Source: Cytophagaceae bacterium (GTDB lineage: Bacteria; Bacteroidota; Bacteroidia; Flavobacteriales; Flavobacteriaceae). Taken from it: a stretch of 64,000 nucleotides of DNA. Of the stretch, positions 15,571 through 24,113 are shown piece by piece. The translations under genes were made by a program, and so were the position numbers. Each line of letters starts with the position of its first letter. The first letter of the stretch is position 1. Location: NCBI GenBank assembly GCA_002710685.1, contig PALD01000075.1:1-64000 (forward strand), given 5' to 3'. The notes beneath the pieces are model-generated. The model was not told where the DNA came from. It did no database searches and worked only from the letters and a program-made list of their open reading frames with translations.

Positions 15571-16392
15571 TTAACCCAAACCTACATCAAGCGTCATCAT
15601 CACCATAAACCCCCCGATGAAGCCCAGCGTGGCCAGGTCAGTATAATTTCCCTGTTGGGTTTCTGGGATGACCTCTTCTACCACCACAAATATCATGGCC
15701 CCAGCAGCAAAGCAAAGTGCGTAGGGCAAAATGGGTTGAAAAGAAAGTACCGCATAGGCACCCAGTACCGCCGCGATGGGTTCCACAATTGCAGAAAGTT
15801 GCCCATAGTTAAAGCTCTTTAACCGCGAAAGTCCCTGCCTGCGCAAGGGCATGGCCACAGCAAAGCCTTCAGGAAAATTCTGTAATCCTATTCCCAGTGC
15901 CAGGGCGACCGCACCACCTATGGAAGCCCCATCAAACCCTGCGGCAACCCCCCCAAATAGAACACCCACGGCAAGTCCTTCGGGGATGTTGTGAAGCGTT
16001 ATGGCTAGGGTCAACAAGATGGATTTATGCCAAGGGGTCTTGAGTCCTTCTTTGTCCTTCATCTGGAAATTGACATGCAGGTGCGGCAATATTTTATCAA
16101 GGCCAAATATGAACCCCGCACCCAGCGCGAAGCCCACCACTGCGGGCATTACCTTTACAAAACCTTCTCCCGGGCTCATTTCAATACCTGGCGCAAGGAG
16201 GCTCCAAAAGCTTGCCGCGACCATTACCCCACCTGTAAAGCCCAACATGGTGTCAAAAAGGGCCCTGTTCATACCCTTGAAGAAAAAGACCAAACTGGCC
16301 CCCAGTGCGGTAACGCCCCACGTGAAAAGGGTGGCATAAAAGGCTGCAAGTACAGGGTCAAGCCTACTAAAAAAAGCTACAATTGATTCCAT
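15571..16392 (-). CDS. ZIP family metal transporter (GufA/ZupT type)
   Basis: 273 residues, eight predicted membrane helices. The paired metal-site helices are visible as TLHNIPEGLAVGVLFGG and GLQNFPEGFAVAMPL, the HN-x-PEG / QN-x-PEG motifs of the GufA subfamily. These proteins import Zn, Fe or Mn. The start lies 10 nt after the end of the Nramp-UspA gene, so it is probably the last gene of the operon dtxR-nramp-zip. Metal specificity cannot be read from the sequence. Confidence 0.9.
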   Translation of the reverse strand: MESIVAFFSRLDPVLAAFYATLFTWGVTALGASLVFFFKGMNRALFDTMLGFTGGVMVAASFWSLLAPGIEMSPGEGFVKVMPAVVGFALGAGFIFGLDKILPHLHVNFQMKDKEGLKTPWHKSILLTLAITLHNIPEGLAVGVLFGGVAAGFDGASIGGAVALALGIGLQNFPEGFAVAMPLRRQGLSRLKSFNYGQLSAIVEPIAAVLGAYAVLSFQPILPYALCFAAGAMIFVVVEEVIPETQQGNYTDLATLGFIGGFMVMMTLDVGLG

Positions 16393-16402
16393 AATATATG
16401 TG

Positions 16403-18283
16403 TTATGCTATGAATACGGGGATATCCACCCTATGCCGAACGCTGTCAACCGTGGTTCCCAATAATAAATCCTTAAAAAATGTATGGCCATGCCCGCCCA
16501 GGACCAGCAGGTCAAACCGCCCGGCATTGACCACCTTGGGAATGGTTTTTTTGGGCGAGCCAAAAACCAGCTCCACCTCAATTCTATAACCCTGGTGCGC
16601 CAGTTCCTGCTGGTAAGATTCAAGAAAGGCCTTGTCACTATGCGTTTCAAAATCTTGAATGGAATTGCCATAGATCATGGCCCCGGGCGTCTCCACACTG
16701 TGAATAAGTGTATAGCGGGCAGCCGCCCCCCCTATTTGTATGGCAGAGGCAATGGTCTTTTTATCAGAAAGTGAAAAGTCGATGGCTATGGCAATGTTTT
16801 GATAATTTTCGGCCTGCTCTATATTCCCCAGGACCTGGCCAGCAGTGTGCGGCACATGACTTCTATCTACCTCCCTTGATTTTACAAGGGGATGTATCAA
16901 TATATAGAGCAGGAAAACTGCTGCTGCAACTGCCAGGGGCACGATGAAAATCCAGATATAAATGGGGTGTGCTGCAGTTGCAAGCCAGCTTTTGATTTCA
17001 TGATGGACCAATTTTGCATTAAGCCCCACGATAACAATGGTAATGAGCCATGAAGCTATGCGCATGGGCCATCGTATATGAAAACCCTGCATCTTTTTCT
17101 TGTCGCTCACAAAATGGATCAAGGGTATCATGGCAAAGCCCAACTGTAAACTGAGAATTACCTGGCTCAAGACAAGTAAATCTCCCGTCGCGCCCGGCCC
17201 GTAGTAAATCACGGTCAATAATGCCGGGATAATGGCCAGTAGTCTCGTTATGAGGCGACGCACCCAGGGTTGAATACGCAGGTTGAGGTAACCCTCCATC
17301 ACGATTTGTCCGGCAAGGGTGCCGGTAAGTGTTGAGCTCTGACCTGCGGCAATAAGCGCTAGCGCAAATAGCGTGGGTGCAAGGGCATTGCCCAGTAGCG
17401 GTTGCAGCAATTTATGGGCGTCCTGTATTTCGGCAACCTCATACATGCCGTTTTTAAAGAATACGGCTGCCGCCAAAATCAATATCGCGGCGTTCACGAA
17501 GAAAGCCAGGTTCAATGCTATGGCAGAGTCGATAAAATTGAATTTCAGCGCCTGTTTGATACCGTGTTTTGTGCGCTTTATTTTTCGGGATTGTACCAGT
17601 GAGGAGTGCAGGTAGAGGTTGTGGGGCATCACGGTGGCCCCTATGATGCCTATGGCGATGTACAAGGCTCCATTACCCGGTAAAGAAGGGACAAAGCCCT
17701 TGATGAGCTCGCCCATATCCGGCTTGGCAAAAAATATCTCCAAAAGAAAGGACAGGCCGATGACAAAGATGAGCCCTATGACAAAAGCCTCCATCTTGCG
17801 CATGCCTTTGTTCAACAAAAAAAGCAGTAAAAAACTATCTAGTACCGTGATGGAAACGCCCCAAATCATGGGTAGGCCAAACAGTAGGTTCAATCCTATT
17901 GCCATACCTATCACCTCGGCAAGGTCACAGGCCGCAATGGCAATCTCAGCCAAGAGGTAGAGAATGAAATTTGCAAAGGGCGAGTACGTTTCGCGCGAAG
18001 CTTGTGCTAAATCCCTGCCCCGCACAACACCCAGCCGGGCACACAGGCTTTGCAGCAGGAGCGCCATGATATTTGACATGAGTAGTACCCATATCAATGC
18101 ATAGCCAAACTGGCTTCCCCCAGCAATATCAGTGGCCCAGTTGCCGGGGTCCATATACCCCACGCTCACTAGATAGGCAGGTCCCAAAAATGCAAGAATG
18201 CGCTTCCACCTGGATTTTTTCCCCGTGGTTTCAATAGAGTTATGAACCTCACCCAGCGATTTGTGTCCCCCCGGCTTATTCAA
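16403..18283 (-). CDS. Nramp-family divalent metal transporter fused to a universal-stress (UspA) domain
   Basis: 626 residues. Residues about 30-450 form an Nramp transporter: GYMDPGNWATDIAGG carries the TM1 DPGN metal site and VMPHNLYLHSSLVQ the TM6 MPH motif. Residues about 480-626 form a UspA domain (NIAIAIDFSLSDKKT), ending with the nucleotide-binding pattern GGHGHTFFKDLLLGTTVDSV. Stand-alone MntH proteins are about 410-450 residues, so the C-terminal domain is a real fusion. The start is TTG at 18283, overlapping the dtxR stop by 8 nt; no ATG precedes the first helix. It probably imports Mn(II) or Fe(II), with nucleotide sensing by the UspA part inferred. Confidence 0.92.
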   Translation of the reverse strand: MNKPGGHKSLGEVHNSIETTGKKSRWKRILAFLGPAYLVSVGYMDPGNWATDIAGGSQFGYALIWVLLMSNIMALLLQSLCARLGVVRGRDLAQASRETYSPFANFILYLLAEIAIAACDLAEVIGMAIGLNLLFGLPMIWGVSITVLDSFLLLFLLNKGMRKMEAFVIGLIFVIGLSFLLEIFFAKPDMGELIKGFVPSLPGNGALYIAIGIIGATVMPHNLYLHSSLVQSRKIKRTKHGIKQALKFNFIDSAIALNLAFFVNAAILILAAAVFFKNGMYEVAEIQDAHKLLQPLLGNALAPTLFALALIAAGQSSTLTGTLAGQIVMEGYLNLRIQPWVRRLITRLLAIIPALLTVIYYGPGATGDLLVLSQVILSLQLGFAMIPLIHFVSDKKKMQGFHIRWPMRIASWLITIVIVGLNAKLVHHEIKSWLATAAHPIYIWIFIVPLAVAAAVFLLYILIHPLVKSREVDRSHVPHTAGQVLGNIEQAENYQNIAIAIDFSLSDKKTIASAIQIGGAAARYTLIHSVETPGAMIYGNSIQDFETHSDKAFLESYQQELAHQGYRIEVELVFGSPKKTIPKVVNAGRFDLLVLGGHGHTFFKDLLLGTTVDSVRHRVDIPVFIA

Positions 18284-18938
18284 TGCCCATTTGTTTTAGG
18301 TAAACGTTTTTTGCGGTAAAATTTGAAATTGTCAGGGGGGTGCCGTTCACGAGGATGTGCATGGATTCATCAAATTCTTCAATGCCCGTGACGGTAATCT
18401 CCTTGCCCAGGGTAATGTCATTTTTATGCAGGTATTGTAAAAAAGAGGCCGAAGAATCATTTACACCCACACAGATACCGTGTTCATCTTTAGAAAAAGA
18501 TGCTAGGGTCTTCTTCTTGATGGTGGTGATCTCGCCATCCTTATCAGGTATGGGATCCCCGTGCGGGTCGGTTTTGGGAAAACCCAGGAACTTATCGATT
18601 TCCTGGATTAATTTTTCAGATTTGATGTGCTCCAGTTCTTCAGCGACTTCATGCACTTCATCCCAGCCAAAATTGAGCTTCTCAACCAGGAAGGTCTCCC
18701 ACAGCCTGTGCTTTCTTATGATTTTAAGGGCATGCCCTTTACCCTGCTCATTGAGCAGTACCCCTTGATAGGGTTTGTAATGCACCAGTTTTTTGTCATT
18801 GAGCTTCTTGATCATATCTGTTGCAGAGGCGGGCTTTGTCTCCAGGTGCTCAGCGATGGCATTTGTGCTCACGCCAGAGGGATATTCCTTTTGCAGTGAG
18901 TAAATGGCCTTTAGATAGTTTTCTTCAGAAAGGGTCAT
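18276..18938 (-). CDS. DtxR/MntR family metal-dependent transcriptional regulator
   Basis: 220 residues from the ATG at 18938 (MTLSEENYLKAIYSL); an upstream in-frame ATG at 18977 is less likely because family members begin at this motif. Domains: winged helix (STNAIAEHLETKPASATDMI), a dimerisation/metal domain with HRLWETFL, EVHEVAEELEH and DPHGDPIP, and a C-terminal SH3/FeoA-like domain. It represses metal uptake genes when loaded with Fe(II) or Mn(II). It heads the operon with the Nramp-UspA and ZIP genes and is divergent from a TonB receptor, sharing the palindrome at 18983-19004. Confidence 0.93.
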   Translation of the reverse strand: MTLSEENYLKAIYSLQKEYPSGVSTNAIAEHLETKPASATDMIKKLNDKKLVHYKPYQGVLLNEQGKGHALKIIRKHRLWETFLVEKLNFGWDEVHEVAEELEHIKSEKLIQEIDKFLGFPKTDPHGDPIPDKDGEITTIKKKTLASFSKDEHGICVGVNDSSASFLQYLHKNDITLGKEITVTGIEEFDESMHILVNGTPLTISNFTAKNVYLKQMGIE

Positions 18939-18974
18939 GTTATTTAAGCTTGCCCAAAAATAATATAAATTTTT

Positions 18975-18982
18975 CAAATATA
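18975..18982 (-). promoter_or_regulatory. -7 box of the dtxR promoter
   Basis: On the minus strand TATATTTG matches TAnnTTTG, 36 nt before the dtxR ATG. It directly abuts the palindrome 18983-19004, so a protein bound there would cover the -33 region. Confidence 0.5.
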
Positions 18983-19004
18983 ATTTTTAGCTTTGTCTAA
19001 AAAT
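18983..19004. promoter_or_regulatory. palindromic operator candidate between dtxR and the TonB receptor
   Basis: ATTTTTAG, a 6-nt spacer CTTTGT, then CTAAAAAT: perfect 8-nt inverted arms. A plus-strand -7 box TAGCTTTG (18988-18995) lies inside it and the dtxR -7 box abuts it. The placement suits autoregulation and repression of both divergent units by the DtxR-family protein. Confidence 0.6.
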
Positions 19005-19016
19005 AATTTTTTTGAT

Positions 19017-21263
19017 TTGAAAAATATATTGCTTATTGCGTTTGTCTTCATGGGATTACAGGCATTGGGGCAGGAAAACTTTCGCGTAAGCGGAAAAATA
19101 ACCAGCGGTAATGCCATCTTGGCCTATGCAAATGTGTCAATTGCTGCTCTTTCTAAAGGGGCTACAACTGATGATGAGGGCAGCTATGAAGTTATGCTCC
19201 CTGAGGGTATCCATACCTTGAGGTTTTCTTTTTTGGGCTTTAAGCCAAAGGAAATCAGGCTCGATATAACCGGCCATCAAACCTTGAATGTTGACCTTGA
19301 GCAGGGGTCTGGCCTGGATGAGGTGGTGGTGTCTGGGACCTTGAAGGCCATGACCCGGTCCAAGAGCCCCGTGCCGGTTGAGATTTATAGCCAGTCATTT
19401 TTGAGGGAAAACCCCACGCCCAATGTTTTTGAAGCCCTGCAGAATGTCAATGGGGTCCGGCCGCAGATCAACTGCAACGTGTGCAATACGGGCGATATCC
19501 ACATCAATGGCCTGGAGGGGCCGTACACGCTGGTACTTATTGACGGGATGCCCATCGTAAGTGGACTTTCAACCGTTTATGGACTCTCGGGGATACCCAA
19601 TGCCCTTATTGAGCGGGTGGAGGTCGTGAAGGGGCCGGCAAGTAGTTTGTACGGTACTGAGGCCGTGGGTGGATTGATAAACATCATCACTAAAAATCCA
19701 TTGAGTAGTGATGCCGTTGTCGCAGATGTGATGGGGTCTTCCTGGGGCGAGGTAAATATGGACCTTTCGCTGAAAAGCGAACTAGGTGACAAGGCAATCT
19801 CATTGCTGGGAGTCAATTATTTTAACTACGGCAATGCGCGCGATGACAACAACGATAATTTTACAGACTTGACACTTCAGGATAGGATTTCGGTTTTTAA
19901 TAAATGGGATTTTAAAAGAAGGCAAAACAAGCTGTTCTATCTCGCCGGCCGTTTTCTTTATGAAGACCGGTGGGGAGGGGAGATGCAGTGGGAACCACGT
20001 TTTCGCGGGGGTGACAGCATTTATGGAGAGAGCATCTACACCACTAGGTATGAACTGATAGGAAAGTATCAATTACCGGTAAGCGAAGCTATTTTTGCTC
20101 AATTTTCATATACTGACCATGACCAGAATTCCGTGTACGGGGACGTGCCATACTTGGCAAGACAGCGCATAGGCTTCTTGCAGGTGACCTGGGAAAAAGA
20201 AGTAGGGGGGCATACCTTGCTACTGGGTACTGCGGGACGTTATAATTTTTATAATGACAATACACCTGCCACCAAGACCAGCGATGAGGTGGTCATACCT
20301 TCAATACTTGTGCAGGACAACTGGCAACTGGATGTAAAGAACACGTTGCTGCTGGGTGCACGGTATGACCATGATCCCCGGCATGGAAGTATCTTTACCC
20401 CGCGGGTTGCCTATAAACATGGGTTCAATGATGATCATAGCATCCGCTTGAATGGTGGGACGGGTTTTAGGGCCGTCAATTTATTTACTGAAGACCATGC
20501 TGCCCTCACGGGTTCGCGGGAGGTAACCATACTTGAAGACTTGCGCCCGGAACGCTCATTTAACGTAAACCTGAACTATCTGGGGAAAATATATTTCAGG
20601 GATTTCTTTTTTACCCTGGAAGCTTCAGCCTGGTACACCCATTTTTCAAATGCCATTTTACCAGATTATGATACAGACCCCAACAAAATCATCTATAAAA
20701 ACCTTGATGGAAAAGCCATAAGCAAGGGGGTGAGCGTCAACCTTGACCTTAATTTATTGAACGGTTTTAAAGGCAGGGTGGGGGCGACCTATCAAGATGT
20801 AAGCAGGGAAGAAAATGGCTTAAAAACAGAACAAGTCCTTACAGAAAGCTTTATGGGCGTATGGTCATTGAACTATGATTGGCAAGCGGCAAATCTCAGT
20901 ATTGATTATACAGGCAACGCTTATGGCCCCATGCGCTTGCCCTTGCTGGGTGACCTGGATCCCCGGGAAGAATATTCGCCCTTATATAGCATACAGAATA
21001 TACAGATCACGTACAAAGGGTTTGCGGGCCTTGAAATCTACGGCGGCGTCAAGAACCTGCTCAACTGGACCCCAAACAAGAACAATCGCTTTATTATTGC
21101 CCGCAGCCAAGACCCCTTCGACAAAAACGTGCAATTTGATACTCAAGGCAATGCACTGTCCACGGCAGACAATCCTTATGCGCTCACCTTTGACCCCAGT
21201 TATGTATATGCGCCTAATCAAGGCATCCGTGGCTTTCTGGGGCTGCGATATTCCATCGATTAA
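19017..21263 (+). CDS. TonB-dependent outer-membrane receptor, probably for metal
   Basis: About 749 residues from the TTG at 19017, which gives a clean signal peptide (MKNILLIAFVFMGLQALGQ); a TTG 24 nt upstream would add a charged leader. After the signal comes a carboxypeptidase-regulatory-like domain (about 20-105, VSGKITSGNAILAYANVSI), then the plug (about 110-235, DGMPIVSGLSTVYGLSGIP and VEVVKGPASSLYGTEAVGG) and a 22-strand barrel ending in LGLRYSID. The plug has a rare CNVCNTGDI motif that could bind a metal. It is divergent from dtxR with a shared palindrome, supporting metal control. crtY follows after 50 nt. Confidence 0.88.
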   Translation: MKNILLIAFVFMGLQALGQENFRVSGKITSGNAILAYANVSIAALSKGATTDDEGSYEVMLPEGIHTLRFSFLGFKPKEIRLDITGHQTLNVDLEQGSGLDEVVVSGTLKAMTRSKSPVPVEIYSQSFLRENPTPNVFEALQNVNGVRPQINCNVCNTGDIHINGLEGPYTLVLIDGMPIVSGLSTVYGLSGIPNALIERVEVVKGPASSLYGTEAVGGLINIITKNPLSSDAVVADVMGSSWGEVNMDLSLKSELGDKAISLLGVNYFNYGNARDDNNDNFTDLTLQDRISVFNKWDFKRRQNKLFYLAGRFLYEDRWGGEMQWEPRFRGGDSIYGESIYTTRYELIGKYQLPVSEAIFAQFSYTDHDQNSVYGDVPYLARQRIGFLQVTWEKEVGGHTLLLGTAGRYNFYNDNTPATKTSDEVVIPSILVQDNWQLDVKNTLLLGARYDHDPRHGSIFTPRVAYKHGFNDDHSIRLNGGTGFRAVNLFTEDHAALTGSREVTILEDLRPERSFNVNLNYLGKIYFRDFFFTLEASAWYTHFSNAILPDYDTDPNKIIYKNLDGKAISKGVSVNLDLNLLNGFKGRVGATYQDVSREENGLKTEQVLTESFMGVWSLNYDWQAANLSIDYTGNAYGPMRLPLLGDLDPREEYSPLYSIQNIQITYKGFAGLEIYGGVKNLLNWTPNKNNRFIIARSQDPFDKNVQFDTQGNALSTADNPYALTFDPSYVYAPNQGIRGFLGLRYSID
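19236..19246. repeat. iterated palindrome core GGCTTTAAGCC inside the TonB receptor
   Basis: An 11-nt perfect core in a coding sequence, encoding the G-F-K-P part of the conserved FLGFKPK segment. The outer arms do not match, so this copy may be coincidental with the protein motif. Confidence 0.4.
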
Positions 21264-21313
21264 AGGGTTGAAGTTTACACTAAATATGTATTTTGTCAAC
21301 GCTTTAAGAGCCT

Positions 21314-22444
21314 ATGAAAAAATACGATTATATAATTCTAGGAGCTGGCCTCTCTGGCCTTATGATGGCCACGGCAATGCTGGAGGATGATTTTTTTACC
21401 GGGAAGAAAATACTGCTCCTGGACAAGGATGAAAAACAAAAAAACGACAGGACTTGGTGTTTTTGGGATACGGGCACTTCACGTTTTTTGCCTCTTGCCT
21501 CACGGTCATGGAACAAGATTTACTTTGGCTCACCCCGGTTTACAAGCACCATCACGTTACAATCCTATGCTTATTACAAGATAGGATCCCATGACTTTTA
21601 CGCGTGGGCTTTCGCCAAGATTTCCCAGGCGCAGAACATGGATTTTAAAAAGGAGGCCGTTAAGGATTTTATGGATAAGGGCAATCACGTTGAGGTTAAG
21701 ACCGAAGGAGGTACCTACACGGCTCCAAAACTCATGACCAGCCTGCTCCCCAAAAAAAGACTTGAAGCACAAAACCGTTTCCCTGTCTTAAAGCAACATT
21801 TTACGGGATGGGAGATACATACCTCACTACCACACTTTGACAAGGATATTGCAACCTTTATGGATTTTAACGTGGACCAGCACGGTAATACACGGTTTAT
21901 GTATGTACTTCCCACAACCGCTCAGCAAGCCCTTGTGGAGTATACCCTTTTTTCAGAAAAAACCCTAAGTGCCGCGGCGTACGAGGCGGCCATCAAGGAG
22001 TATCTGGCCAAAAGGCAGATTGATGACTATAAAATCATAAAAAAAGAGCATGGTGTCATCCCCATGACGGCTTACCCTTTTGAGAAACATAATTCTAAAA
22101 ACATCATCCATATAGGTACCGCTGGGGGATGGACGCGTGGAAGCACAGGATATACCTTTAGTTATTCTGCAAAGCTTTCGCTCAAGCTGATAGAGCATTT
22201 AAAATCAGGAAAACCCATGGATGCTTTTAACATAAACAGCCGTTTTAGATGGTATGATAAATTATTTATTGAAGTTCTTTATAGCGATAATGGTCGGGGT
22301 GCAGACCTCTTTGCATCTATGTTCATGAAGAACCCCATTGGTCAAATCTTCAGGTTTTTGGATGGGGAGTCAACCCTTACCGAAGAAATAAAAATCATCC
22401 TTAGCCTTCCCAAAACACCCTTTATAAAAGCCCTTTTTAAATAA
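21314..22444 (+). CDS. crtY: lycopene beta-cyclase
   Basis: 376 residues. The N-terminal dinucleotide-binding motif YDYIILGAGLSGLMMATAM is followed by the cyclase motif DRTWCFWDTG, and further on GTAGGWTRGSTGYTFS, all typical of CrtY-type cyclases. It converts lycopene to beta-carotene using bound reduced FAD. The other carotenoid genes (crtE, crtB, crtI, crtZ) are not in the window. It lies 50 nt after the TonB receptor on the same strand and may be expressed from its promoter. A terminator-like hairpin follows. Confidence 0.93.
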   Translation: MKKYDYIILGAGLSGLMMATAMLEDDFFTGKKILLLDKDEKQKNDRTWCFWDTGTSRFLPLASRSWNKIYFGSPRFTSTITLQSYAYYKIGSHDFYAWAFAKISQAQNMDFKKEAVKDFMDKGNHVEVKTEGGTYTAPKLMTSLLPKKRLEAQNRFPVLKQHFTGWEIHTSLPHFDKDIATFMDFNVDQHGNTRFMYVLPTTAQQALVEYTLFSEKTLSAAAYEAAIKEYLAKRQIDDYKIIKKEHGVIPMTAYPFEKHNSKNIIHIGTAGGWTRGSTGYTFSYSAKLSLKLIEHLKSGKPMDAFNINSRFRWYDKLFIEVLYSDNGRGADLFASMFMKNPIGQIFRFLDGESTLTEEIKIILSLPKTPFIKALFK

Positions 22445-22466
22445 AAAACCCCGCGCGGGCGGGGTC
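22443..22466 (-). terminator. terminator between crtY and the next lipoprotein gene
   Basis: CCCCGC-GCGG-GCGGGG is a 6-bp GC stem. Read on the minus strand it is followed by six Ts, so it best serves the lipoprotein gene at 22493-23116; it may also stop crtY transcription weakly. Confidence 0.7.
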
Positions 22467-22492
22467 ATATGTATTGTGGGCAGTGCCTGGGA

Positions 22493-23116
22493 TCATAACC
22501 TTTTTGCCAGGCCATCCTCATCCTTGAGTAGTCTGCCATCGCCATTGGCGATAAAGGTACCGTTGGGGTTATCATTGTTATCAAGCATGAGCACGCCCAC
22601 TTGGGCTAGTGAGATACCTTCATCAGTTATTGTTCCACTTATGGCAAAAAGAACGATGGCGGTCTCTTCACCTATGGTATTTTCTAATTTGGCGTAAGCC
22701 GAAAACTTATCTCCACGTCCAGAAAAGAAACTGTCAGTCTGGTTGCCCAGGGTTGTTGCGCCATCACCCTCAGTTCCCGTAAAATTGAAGGTTCTCTTGC
22801 CATTGTCAAGACTGGTGATGTTCATGGTAATGTTGTAAAAGGTCGAGCCGGGGGCATAATCATCTTCAATATTAGATTTTACCAGTATGACCTTTTCAAA
22901 TCTAAAGTTGCCGGAGATATCTGGGGTGTCAATGCCGTCATTAAAGGTGTAGCCCAGATTTTCAAGGGCGTCAATAAGGTCTGGGGTCACAAAGTTTTCT
23001 ACCTGTGCCTCAATTTCTTCCTGGGTGATTTCTTGGGGATTGTCACCATCGTCCTTGCTACAGGAAAACATGGTAAAAAGTAAGATTGAAGAAAGTAAAA
23101 GGTTTTTGATTTTCAT
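22493..23116 (-). CDS. exported lipoprotein of unknown function
   Basis: 207 residues: lipoprotein signal LLLSSILLFTMFSCSKDDG with lipobox Cys19, an acidic linker, then an alpha/beta region. The part FVTPDLIDALENLGYTFNDG followed by a long beta-rich domain with NGKRTFNFTGTEGDGATT is not one I recognise. It is a single-gene unit between two convergent neighbours, with its own terminator at 22443. Likely surface or outer-membrane attached, as usual for this lipobox type. Confidence 0.6.
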   Translation of the reverse strand: MKIKNLLLSSILLFTMFSCSKDDGDNPQEITQEEIEAQVENFVTPDLIDALENLGYTFNDGIDTPDISGNFRFEKVILVKSNIEDDYAPGSTFYNITMNITSLDNGKRTFNFTGTEGDGATTLGNQTDSFFSGRGDKFSAYAKLENTIGEETAIVLFAISGTITDEGISLAQVGVLMLDNNDNPNGTFIANGDGRLLKDEDGLAKRL

Positions 23117-23178
23117 GATTGTTTGGTTTGAGTTATGTTATCTCATCGCAACAATCACGATTTGTCATCAATGTTATT

Positions 23179-23913
23179 CTAGAAACCCCTTTCTTTTTGG
23201 ATGGTCTCATAAGCTTCCTGCACCCGCCTGAATTTTTCTTCGGCACCCTTGCGGTACACTTCATCCATGTGCTGTAGCTTGTCAGGATGATATTTTTTGA
23301 CCATATCACGGTAAGCACGCTTGATTTCGGCGACACCGGCACTGCGGTCAATCTCAAGGATTTTGTATGCGCTATCGGCGTTTTTAAAGAACATGGCCTT
23401 GATGCTCTCAAATTCATTGCGGTTGAGCCGGAGGTAGCCGGCAATCTGTGCAATCTGGTTCACTTCAGATTCTGATACACGGCCATCAGCCTGTGCAATG
23501 CCAAAAAGAAAATGGATGATCTGCAACCTCACCTCATACCTGGTGCGCTGCACCAGGTATTGACATATCCTGGCGGCATCGACCTGCCTGTTTTTTATAA
23601 CATCGTTAAAGGTCCTGAAAGTGGCATTTGCCCTGTCCTTGCCATACGCCTGTACAAAATAGGCCCGCACATAATCCAGTTCTTGCTGGCTTACCTGTCC
23701 ATCAGCCTTGATGACTATGGAGCAAAGCGATAGCAGGTTCAATTCAAAGTCCCCTGGCGATACCGAGTTATATTGTCTTGACTTAGAAGTGCCCGTCGTG
23801 GGGGTTTTTGTAGAGAGAAGGTTGTCCAGGAGCATGCCCAATAGATACCCTATGATGGCACCCGGCAAGCCGCGATACATCATTCCTACGATGGCTCCTA
23901 TCCATTTGATCAT
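23179..23913 (-). CDS. DjlA-like protein: TerB-type domain plus C-terminal J domain
   Basis: 244 residues. The N-terminus is a hydrophobic, glycine-rich helix (GAIVGMMYRGLPGAIIGYLL) as in DjlA, then a TerB-like helical domain at about 50-165 (FELNLLSLCSIVIKADGQVS and AQADGRVSESEVNQIA). A J domain occupies about 180-244 with the HPD motif in VKKYHPDKLQ. DjlA-type proteins recruit DnaK to the membrane in envelope stress. The gene stands alone. Confidence 0.85.
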   Translation of the reverse strand: MIKWIGAIVGMMYRGLPGAIIGYLLGMLLDNLLSTKTPTTGTSKSRQYNSVSPGDFELNLLSLCSIVIKADGQVSQQELDYVRAYFVQAYGKDRANATFRTFNDVIKNRQVDAARICQYLVQRTRYEVRLQIIHFLFGIAQADGRVSESEVNQIAQIAGYLRLNRNEFESIKAMFFKNADSAYKILEIDRSAGVAEIKRAYRDMVKKYHPDKLQHMDEVYRKGAEEKFRRVQEAYETIQKERGF

Positions 23914-24086
23914 TTAAGTGGGTCTCTGTAAGTAATGTGGCTGCAAAAATAATGTCTCAACATCACATACGTCAAACAATAAATGCATTTGTTACAGTAA
24001 ATTATTCCCATAAACAATTACAACGTTTGCGTACAAGAATAATGGGTTTACATGTAGGTTTTTAACCTGCTCTACGACATATATCT

Positions 24087-24094
24087 TATCTTTG
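24087..24094 (+). promoter_or_regulatory. -7 box of the bacilliredoxin promoter
   Basis: TATCTTTG matches TAnnTTTG and lies 19 nt before the ATG at 24114. The -33 region is a T-run (GTTTTTAA) rather than TTTG. Confidence 0.5.
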
Positions 24095-24113
24095 TAACTT
24101 AAAAATATTGATT

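Noticed and set aside
19236..19246. Palindrome in the TonB receptor as strong evidence for the repeat family
   Set aside because: It falls on the conserved FLGFKPK motif of the carboxypeptidase-regulatory-like domain, so protein constraint alone could explain it.
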